Source: Echinometra lucunter
Taxonomy: Eukaryota > Echinodermata > Echinoidea > Camarodonta > Echinometridae
Reading direction: 5' to 3'
DNA length: 64,000 nucleotides
Assembly (NCBI GenBank): GCA_029962745.1
Contig: CM057158.1
Location: 2,887,558 to 2,951,557 of the forward strand
The position numbers and the translations under genes are program-made. Below the pieces are notes generated by a model that searched no databases, was not told the DNA's origin, and worked only from the letters and a program-made list of their open reading frames with translations. Within the stretch, counting starts at the first letter, position 1, and every line of letters starts with the position of its first letter. Below, in pieces: positions 56,565-64,000 of this stretch.

Positions 56565-57305
56565 TGTGGACCTGTCCTCTCTTCTGTTCTGAGAGCTGTA
56601 GATATCCTGATCCGGTCATGTCTGAAACAATGGAGAAGACAAAAGACCAAAGGAAACAAATCGCCATATTTGGGGGTGGGGATATATCAGTGAACGAAGT
56701 AACGATACTTTTAAATTTCTCCTCATCATATTTACAGTGTTTGTATACACTTTTCGCAAGGAAATAATGCCCAGAACGTATATCCAGAATAGAGCGGAAG
56801 AAAACAACCACACCCAGAGAAGATAGATTTCTGTGGGACGTTGCCAAGACGTTGCCAAGGAGAATGCGCGCCACAATCATTACCCAGCAAAATAAGTGTG
56901 TTGAGAATTCCCTTATGACAGTGTGGTGAATATACTGAAATTTACTTCTATAAGCGAGTTATTCACACACTTATTTTGCTGGGTAATGATTGTGGCGCGC
57001 ATCCTCCTTAGCAACGTCTTGGCAACGTCTTGCCAACGGCCCACAGAAATTTATCTTTTCTGGGTGTGGTATTTTCCTCCGCTCTTTTCTGGATACGTTT
57101 CGGGCATTATTTCCTTGCGAAAAGTGCATTCAAATCCTGTAAACAGGTTGGGAGAAATATGAGAGAGTATCACTATTTCGTTCACTGATATACCCCCACC
57201 CCAATGTGGCGATTTGTTTCCTTCGGTCTTTTGTCTTCTCCATTGTTTCAGACATGACCGGGTCAGGATATCTACTGCTATCAGGAGAGAAAAGGTACAA
57301 GTTCT
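56565..57305. mobile_element. 741-bp foldback element
   Basis: Arms of about 340 bp (56565-56902 and 56965-57305) are inverted copies, with roughly 85-90 percent identity by eye. Examples are CATGTCTGAAACAATGGAGA against TCTCCATTGTTTCAGACATG, and TTACCCAGCAAAATAAGTGT near the loop. Open frames over it are mirrored artefacts. Confidence 0.8.
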
Positions 57306-58082
57306 ACATTTTAAAATATACACAAATGGTCGACAACACTCAGTAGTTACAAAAATAAAATCACAAAATAGAGGAAGGCTTTTAACCCACAAATGCTACG
57401 CAATTAAGCTATGTTGCAATACTTACGGCAAGGGAGGGCAGGGTTTTTTTTAATTTTTTTTTTTTTAAATTATGTTTTACTGAATCGACAAAATCATGAT
57501 ATATACAAACAATTATGAATGATTAGGATAATTATAGACAAAATCAAACATAAATTTAAAAAAAGAAGAAGAAGAAAAAAGATAAATGTGTCCATGTATA
57601 CAGTATTTGTATAAATGCAGCTTACCCATTCTGACAGAGAAAATGATACTCGTGCATTCAACTTTTATAACATGGAAAAATAAGCTATCATATCAATTAA
57701 CTAAAATAGTTGAGAGAGGGCGCTTTCTAATTGAAAATTTTCACTTCAGCAAAATGGTGCCGATGTTGTGTTGACAACACTGACGCCAGTCTGGGTAGGC
57801 TTGATTTGTATCTCTATCTTGTTGTTTCATTCTGCCTGATTTACTCTAATTGTTTGTTGATTTTTTAAAACAGAATCAGTTAGAGATACGTAAGTTCTTT
57901 TTGCATTTTTATGCAGTATTAAATAAAAAACGAGAAACCCTCAAGGAAAGAGAAGAATTACCGCTGCATATTCATGATATTTCCTACTCGCTGCGACTAG
58001 CTTCTGCGACGGGTGACTTCCCCGGGGGATCGTATCGGTGGAACATATTATTATTAGCACCATGGAGGTGCCGTGGCCGTGG
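57306..58082. other. Intergenic, no gene seen
   Basis: AT-rich with A/T runs at 57446-57475 and 57555-57580. Confidence 0.5.
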
Positions 58083-59904
58083 TCCACCCATAAAAACGGC
58101 GTTTTGAATAGCGAAACTAATTGCCGACGCGAACGCAAAATACATTGACTTAGATCGTCTATAATAGAGAAGAAAAGTTTTGATTTTACTTACCAGCAAT
58201 GTTCCTGAGGCTCCCAATTTTCCCCTTTCTGCTTCATATCTGATGAATGAACTGAAAATGGTGAATTTTAAGAAGAAAACTAATGCTTATCAGACTCGTA
58301 GATTGACAGCATGTCATCGAGTGACCAACAGAAAAGCATGATATGTAGTTTCGGTACAGAATTTTCACTTTTGTGGGACGAGGTCAATTCATTGACCGTG
58401 TACGCAGGATGAGTGCCGTGGTTCAGCATGTCCAGTGCAGTAGTTCACTGGATACGCAAGGGTTGAGGGTTCGATCTCCAGCACGGCATTTTTTAGACCG
58501 AAGTGTTCTGTCTCTAACAGTCATCATTAGCCTCGTATTCTGGTAGGGTCAGCACTCCTCCTTTATAGAGACAGAAGCGCCCCGGTGCATTGTGCATGCA
58601 ATCTCATTGTGATGAGCAAGACAATGAAAAACTACCTCAAATCATCGATTTTCCCTTTATTTAATGGATATAAAACATATCATAATACGCTAGACCTCTA
58701 TAGAGTATACAGCTTACCAATTTCTTGATTTGTTTCTTCTCACCCTTCATTTTCAGGTGAATCCAGGGTCCTAACATTAGGTCCTCTCGATTGAAAATCT
58801 TGCAACAGCCAGCTCTATCTCTGTTCGCCTCCGCGCTTTTCGCAGTAGATCAGCGAATTTGCAACTCTCGCATTTCAACAGTATATTCGAACGATCGACC
58901 AATACGAAACAACAACAAAAACGTCGTTCGTACATATATGCCCAAACATACGTACGTGGTCGATCGTTTGAATATGGCCCGGTTGAAATGCGAGGAGTCG
59001 CGATCGAATTCGCTGATCTACTGGAAAAAGTGCGGAGGCGAACAGAGATAAAGCTGGCTGTTGCAAGATTTTCAAGCGAGAGGACCTAATGTTAGGACCC
59101 TGGATTCACCTGAAAATGAAGAGTGAGAAGAAACAAATCAAGAAATTGGTAAGCTGTATACTCTATAGCGTATTATGATATGTTTTATATCCATGAAAAA
59201 AGGGGAAAATCGATGATTTGAGGTAGTTTTTCATTGTCTTGCCCATCACAATGAGATTGCATGCACAACGCACCGGGGCACTTCTGTCTCTATAAAGGAG
59301 GAGTGCCGACCCTACCAGAATACGAGGCTAATGACGACTGTTAGAGACAGAACACTTCCGTCTAGGCATTTTTATGCCCTTGAGCAAGGCATTTTATCTA
59401 CATATTGCTCTTACATGAAGTAAATTAAGAGCTTTAGCCTTTTTCAGGCATAGTCTAGATCTAAGACTAATGGGGTGTTGCAAGAAAGTTGCAGTCGATT
59501 GTCACTGGCCAATTAAAATCATTGTTGCATGCATGTCTTCTTAAAAGGGCAGACCCTGAGTTAGGCCCACCCGTAGGTCAAAACAGTATTTTGAATAGCG
59601 AAACTAATTGCTGATGTGAACGCGAAATACATTGACTTTGATTTTCTATAATAGAGAAGAAAAGTTTTGATTTTACTTGCCAGCAATGTTCCTGAGGCTC
59701 TCAATTTTCCCCTTTCTGCTTCATATCTGATGAATGAACTGAAAATGGTGAATTTTAAGAAAAAAAAACTGACGCTTCTCGGACTCGTAGGTTGACAGCA
59801 TACCGTCGAGTAACACACAGTATTCATGCTATTTAGTTTCGGTACAGACTTGTCACATTTGCGGGACAAGGTCAATTCATTGACCGGGTACACAGGATGA
59901 GTGG
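58083..59904. mobile_element. Composite element: direct repeats around a large palindrome
   Basis: Direct repeats 58083-58415 and 59566-59904 share about 330 bp (e.g. ATAGAGAAGAAAAGTTTTGA and GGTCAATTCATTGACCG). Between them, 58494-58901 and 58957-59366 form 408-bp inverted arms with a 55-nt spacer. No transposase frame. Confidence 0.75.
58415..58488 (+). other. tRNA-like sequence, possible SINE head
   Basis: 74 nt with GCCGTG and CACGGC closing ends, a CCAGTG/CACTGG stem in the anticodon position and a B-box-like GGTTCGATCTCC. The T stem is poor and the D arm unclear, so this is not a functional tRNA call. Confidence 0.35.
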
Positions 59905-60028
59905 TTAGGCCCATTGCTATTGTCCTGTTTTAGATCATGTGTGCATGTGTATTAACATTTTTAAAAATTTTAAAATAGGTGTGTGGAGTCAGCCTCTGAC
60001 CAGCTGACTTGCAATTCTTGCTGTGGGC

Positions 60029-60515
60029 TTAAAGGGGGTACCCAATGCTGAAACAATGTTAGTTCATTTAAAAGAGCGTGATTTCATTAGCAGAAAATCA
60101 TCTGCCTAAAGTTTTTTAAAAAGTCGTGTTGCTAAGGAAACCCCAAAATGTGGTAAGATTTCAGGATATTTTTGACCCCTCAGCTGTGACCCAGTTTCAA
60201 CTGGGTACCCACTTTGACGTCAAAATGACGTAAAAGTGGGTACCTTGTCGCGCAATTTCAGCAAAATGCGCGCAACGTATAATACATATTGTACAGTCTA
60301 GCGCGTAGCACAAATGCAATGCGCGAAGCAGGGTACCCACTTTGACGTCATACCCCATCCCCAATTTTTTGGTCAACTCTCGACATTTTATGAGAAAATT
60401 AGCCAAAATGCATTGATTTCGATTGAAAATCATCAAATTTCTAATGTGACTCCTCTTACAATTCCATTCTCGATCATATATCCAAAAAATGTTTACCATT
60501 GTGTAATCACTTTAA
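60029..60515 (-). mobile_element. TTAA-flanked dispersed element, copy 2
   Basis: Reverse-orientation copy of 3257-3714, with the same ends (AGGGGGTACCC and AATCACT|TTAA), the same GACGTCA/GGTACCC blocks and the same order throughout. It carries scattered substitutions and short indels. No coding capacity. Confidence 0.8.
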
Positions 60516-60613
60516 AGAAGTAGCCAATCCTGCATTTATATAGCCTAGGCTATAGCGGGATATATTATTTTTCACAATACTGAAGAAATTCACACCCCTC
60601 CATATTTTCATTT

Positions 60614-60699
60614 TAGGGTTAGATCTAAACAGATTTAGGTTTAGGATTGGGATTAGGATTATGGTTAGGATTAGGATTAGGGTTGGAGTTAGGATTAGG
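60614..60699 (+). repeat. Degenerate TTAGGG-type repeat
   Basis: TTAGGATTAGGATTAGGGTT with variants, about 12 loose units; a second interstitial telomere-like stretch. Confidence 0.7.
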
Positions 60700-61189
60700 C
60701 CGTACATGTGCTTTAAGCCGGTGACAACCCACTTCACCGAAAATAGCAAATTGTAATATATAATGTCACACCGCTCTGACCATTTCCTGTGCCAGAAGTT
60801 TAATAAGTATTAAAGGGCAGCGGATAGTTTTTCAGTGAAGGTATGCGACATCAGGAAACGAGGACTAAACATGCTAAAGGAGACATAATTATTTTATATA
60901 CTAATAGTGCATTATTTGTGATGAAGGAAAATACAATACGTGAAAAGTTGGCCTCCCGGGCCTTCGGTCTCGCAGGCCTTCAGTCAAGTGGGCGGACCCC
61001 CTTTAAGCCTAATGTTAGGAATCTCGGCAATCAACACAAATTTCTTGATTTAAATTGATACTGATGTTCATGTGAAATGAATTGATTCATCTTCCACTTT
61101 CATTCATTTTTTAAAGTTTTATATTGATCATTCTCTTCTTGCCTTCATGCAGAGTACAGAATAAGTTAGAGATTCCTTTTGCTCTCATC
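60700..61189 (+). other. Upstream flank of TBC1D32 coding start
   Basis: The acceptor at 61152 implies at least one upstream non-coding exon, which I could not place. No X-box match seen here. Confidence 0.4.
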
Positions 61190-61338
61190 ATGGCCAACCT
61201 GGACACTGAGGTGGACCTCCTCCCCAGCATCAGGCAGCTGATCTCCAGCGTAGCATCATCTATTCAGAGATCATCCAGCCTGGCTGCTGCTGAGGATATG
61301 ATGATTCATCTGGAAGGCACTGATGAGAACTTTCACAG
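61190..61338 (+). CDS. TBC1D32: TBC1D32 first coding exon
   Basis: Exon begins at 61153 after catgcag. It codes MANLDTEVDLLPSIRQLISS to GTDENFH and ends AG before gttggt. Confidence 0.82.
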
Positions 61339-63983
61339 GTTGGTCCAATGCTTTAATAACTGGGGCCATATCCTGAAACCTATGTTACCTTGTAACTTGA
61401 GAAATAACAAACTGGAGGTGCATGCATGGATTAAATGCTTGTCATAGGTTCTTCCCAGATTCTGAACACAGCCACTTTTGTGTCTACAGACATTGAAGCA
61501 AGGACCTTTCCTTATTTAATTTTGTTATGACTATTTCCAATACTTTACTGACATAAAAGATAAGCTCATCCTTGTTTGTTTTTTTGTTTTTTTTATACTA
61601 CCCCTAGTTCAATTCCTGTGAGAACTGGTGTGTGAAGTAAAGATAACTTGATTTTTGTGAAAAACTGTTTTTAAAGACATTCAACAAGAGAGTGAATTTA
61701 ACTTTTCATTCAAGGTGCGGGCATGGAGAATCAAGGGTCATGTTTCATATGACCTGTCATTGCCTTTCATGTGGACAGGAGAGAATTTTAGGTATACTTT
61801 GCACTTGTAATGATGATAATAATAATAATATATTTATATAGCGCATTTTTCATGTACATGTTCAAATGCGCTTTACAATGAAATTATTAACTGAACAAGT
61901 GAGTTTTTAGATGTTTTTTAAAGACATTTAGGGATTGCTGATTGTGGAGAGTTTGGGGTAGTTATATGGTCAGCAGAAGAATTTTTACACAAGGCCTTGG
62001 AGTTACAAAAAAAGGATGGAATGTCACGAAGTAAAATACAGATGTATCTCACCATTATCTAGGATTGTAGTGTAATTGTTGCTTTGGTTCTCTGCCAATA
62101 GGTATGAGTTAGTGAAGTACATCAAAGGGCGCATTGAGGAGGTGTTAGGCCCACTGATTGAGGAGGAGATAGAGAAGAGGAACCTGGATACACCCAACAG
62201 AGCTACAGAGGAAGCCATGGTTAGGGATGTGACAGAGCGGGTCATCAATGATCAAGCGTGAGTTTGTGACTGAAATAAATGTTGCTCTATAAATCTAAGG
62301 ATTACCTGAACTGGTATAGAATCATAATTGTCTCCTGGTATTACAGTAGTTATTCTTGGGAGAACCTTTAGAGAGAAATGGTGGGCAGTGCTGCTTTCTG
62401 TCAAAAGATGCTGCTTCCCACTCAGCTGTGCAATTTTATATTACCATTTTAACTGGCAGTCACTCAACCTACCTAGAAGACTTTTCTCCATCTGCTTATT
62501 AGGGAAAACTGTGTTTATTAGAGGAAAATTGAGTTTATCAGGGAAAACTGAGTTTATCTGAGATAAACAGAGTTTATCTGAATTATTGGGCAAATGGCGC
62601 GCCCAAGTTTATCGACTTTTAAGTATGGCTTGCCGTATTTTAGTTCAGTGAATGCGGTGCATATATTATCACTAATCTATACGTACATACGTACAGTACT
62701 GCTGTGATTACCTTATGCTAGACGCATTTATGTAGAAAGTATTATTTTGTAATACAATCCGACTTCTCCAAAAGTTTTGATCATGTTTTTCTTCCTTGCC
62801 AAGAGAAGAATGATAATTCAGACTCTTGCTGTCCTAGGTTTGACAACAGCCTTGTTTCAAACTCAGCATTTATTTTTACACTTACCTTTATATAAACAGA
62901 TGCACAGACATGATGCACTCTTTGAAGCTAAGCACTCGCAGTGCTGTAGATCGTCTGATACAGGCTTATGATGATGACAAACGTCAGCGCACCAGCCAGG
63001 GTTCCTATGCCCCTACATATCGGTATCCTGCGAGGGCCACTAACAGTTTGAACCCTTCCAGTGGAGACGACGAATCCTCATTAGATGACTCCTTTAATCA
63101 GGTAGGTTAATCCTTAACACTGATAGGAACAAAGTCTTAGTTCTGATGGGGGGGGGGGGGGGAGGGGGGATGCAGGTGTAGACTAAACCCCTACCTACCA
63201 GCTTCCTAAGGGTCACCAACAGTTTGAACCCATCCAGCAGTGATGATGAATTCTCGTTAAATGATGTATAAATGATAATGAATATTGAGAGGAGGGTAGT
63301 CTTATTTTATAGGTGGGATAGAGAGGCAATTGAATAGGTCTTACATTTTGGCCTTTGACTGACAAAATTTTAGTGTGTGAGAGGAGGCAAATGTATTTTG
63401 TCATTCTCTCAGATTCTCCCTTTTTATTACCCTTTCTTTCTCACTGAGTCTCTCTCTCTCGCGCTCTCTCTCTTTCTCCCTTTCATTACATCACTGTCCT
63501 TAGATGTACTATTCAAGTGCATTAAATGTAGTACTCTTTTGAAACTTTCACTTTTTTCAAAGCTCTTGCATGTTCATAAAGCAAGCATAAACAATATTAC
63601 CATACTTCAAATCTCTTAGCAACTTGTAACTGTTGTTTGTCACAGAGCTCCTTCACATTCATCAACCAAGAAGTGGTTACTACCATTTACCGAGACTGTT
63701 CCACCTCATTTTCACTCATAACCATTGATGTTTACAGCCATTCTTGAAGACTGTTGACTTTTTTTCCATTCACTCTTGACAGAGCTCCTTCATGTTCATG
63801 AACCAAGAAGAGTTCACCACCATCACAGAGAACCTGGATTCCAGCCAACCCCTTCAGAGGCGAAGAGATGCAATCCAGACCCTGCTCCAAGTCCCTCCCT
63901 CGGACGTCTTGGCCTGTGAGAACTGGGGCAGGATGAAGAAAGGTCTAGTAGCAGCCCTTGCAGACCCTGATGAAACCCTTTCT
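61190..63983 (+). CDS. TBC1D32: TBC1D32 (broad-minded, BROMI), N-terminal part, 3'-partial
   Basis: Large TBC-domain-like protein needed for ciliogenesis and Hedgehog signalling with CCRK/CDK20. Exons 61190-61338, 62102-62257, 62900-63101 and 63783-63983 give 236 residues; the last donor (gtaagt at 63984) shows that the gene continues past the window. Segments matching my recollection of BROMI N-termini: LEGTDENFHRYELVKYIKGR, LGPLIEEEIEKRNLDTPNRA, SSFMFMNQEEF, and PPSDVLACENWG followed by LADPDETLS. The TBC-like domain lies beyond the edge. The ATG in catcATGG is taken as the start. The exon stays open upstream to its acceptor at 61152, so an earlier start in an unseen exon cannot be excluded. 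Confidence 0.85.
61810..61880 (+). repeat. Dispersed-repeat terminus with TATATAGCGC motif
   Basis: ATAATAATAATATATTTATATAGCGCATTTTTC, with a nearby AATGCGCTTTACA. This motif pair often ends dispersed repeats in marine invertebrates. It lies in the first TBC1D32 intron seen. Confidence 0.4.
62102..62257 (+). CDS. TBC1D32: TBC1D32 second coding exon
   Basis: Between ccaatag and gtgagt. It reads RYELVKYIKGRIEEVLGPLI and on to VTERVINDQ, with the first arginine split across the junction. Confidence 0.88.
62900..63101 (+). CDS. TBC1D32: TBC1D32 third coding exon
   Basis: Between ataaacag and gtaggt. Joined in phase it reads ACTDMMHSLKLSTRSAVDRL to SSLDDSFNQ. An alternative acceptor 8 nt downstream puts the exon in a frame with a stop and is rejected. 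Confidence 0.8.
63205..63268 (+). pseudogene. Decayed copy of the 3' end of TBC1D32 exon 3
   Basis: The segment reading agggtcaccaacagtttg and onward closely matches 63035-63093 of exon 3 (agggccactaacagtttg...), but lacks the donor and ends in a shifted frame with a stop. It lies 100 bp after the real exon. Confidence 0.65.
63642..63702 (+). pseudogene. Decayed copy of the start of TBC1D32 exon 4
   Basis: cacagAGCTCCTTCACATTC then ATCAACCAAGAAG parallels gacagAGCTCCTTCATGTTC then ATGAACCAAGAAG at 63778-63807, including the acceptor. Similarity fades after about 60 nt. With the exon 3 fragment it indicates a local duplication, now degenerate. Confidence 0.65.
63783..63983 (+). CDS. TBC1D32: TBC1D32 fourth coding exon
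   Basis: 67 codons, phase 0, between cttgacag and gtaagt. It reads SSFMFMNQEEFTTITENLDS to ADPDETLS, the best conserved block seen. Confidence 0.9.
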
Positions 63984-64000
63984 GTAAGTTAGGAATTAGT

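Noticed and set aside
56503..57392. Overlapping open frames of up to 125 codons
   Set aside because: They mirror each other across the foldback arms and resemble no protein I know.
60811..61010. Possible further TTAA element before TBC1D32
   Set aside because: TTAA occurs at both edges but the inner ends do not match as inverted repeats.

Overview
This is a window of animal nuclear DNA. Genes are split by GT-AG introns, AT-rich non-coding DNA makes up most of the length, there are no operons or Shine-Dalgarno sites, and the exons encode animal proteins. The dense mix of small foldback elements, TTAA-flanked inverted-repeat elements, long G or C homopolymers and TTAGGG-type interstitial repeats suggests a marine deuterostome, most likely a sea urchin (perhaps Lytechinus-like). 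The species is inferred from general character, not from a database match. Five protein-coding loci can be read. (1) 819-23568, plus strand: casein kinase II catalytic subunit alpha (CSNK2A), nine coding exons from about residue 72 to the stop; the earlier exons lie upstream of the window. (2) 30323-36317, plus: CCDC113/CFAP263, a ciliary coiled-coil protein, complete in seven exons (376 aa). (3) 39505-44435, plus: SNRPD1 (spliceosomal SmD1), complete in four exons (126 aa). (4) 50261-52474, minus: a secreted YHYH-domain protein in three coding exons (301 aa), with a probable non-coding first exon near 53.8 kb. (5) 61190-63983, plus: the N-terminal part of TBC1D32 (BROMI, broad-minded), running off the right edge, with two decayed copies of exon segments in its third intron. 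Exon coordinates come from reading frame continuity and splice consensus; every junction given restores the expected frame. Between and inside the genes the DNA is rich in mobile-element debris. Several inverted-repeat elements are bounded by TTAA (2748-3260, 3257-3714, 16553-17021, 43534-43874, 60029-60515), as in piggyBac-type target-site duplications. Other foldbacks lie at 4019, 8474, 14293, 19652, 20568, 21019, 24991, 30863, 38044, 47613 and 56565. The most striking structures are a nearly perfect 756-bp palindrome in SNRPD1 intron 1 (40411-41166); a 311-bp foldback whose core is telomere-like CCCTAA repeat (39887-40197); a 1.8-kb composite of direct repeats around a 400-bp-arm palindrome (58083-59904); and an internally deleted gag/pol retrotransposon remnant bracketed by oppositely oriented copies of a 15-bp minisatellite (48700-49650). 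Functionally the window mixes housekeeping genes (CSNK2A, SNRPD1) with two cilium genes (CCDC113, TBC1D32). CCDC113 has a good candidate RFX X-box about 220 bp upstream of its start. The CSNK2A-CCDC113 neighbourhood recalls the CSNK2A2-CCDC113 neighbourhood on human 16q21. I see no convincing wholly new gene system; the repeat architectures and the YHYH gene are the parts most worth a second look.
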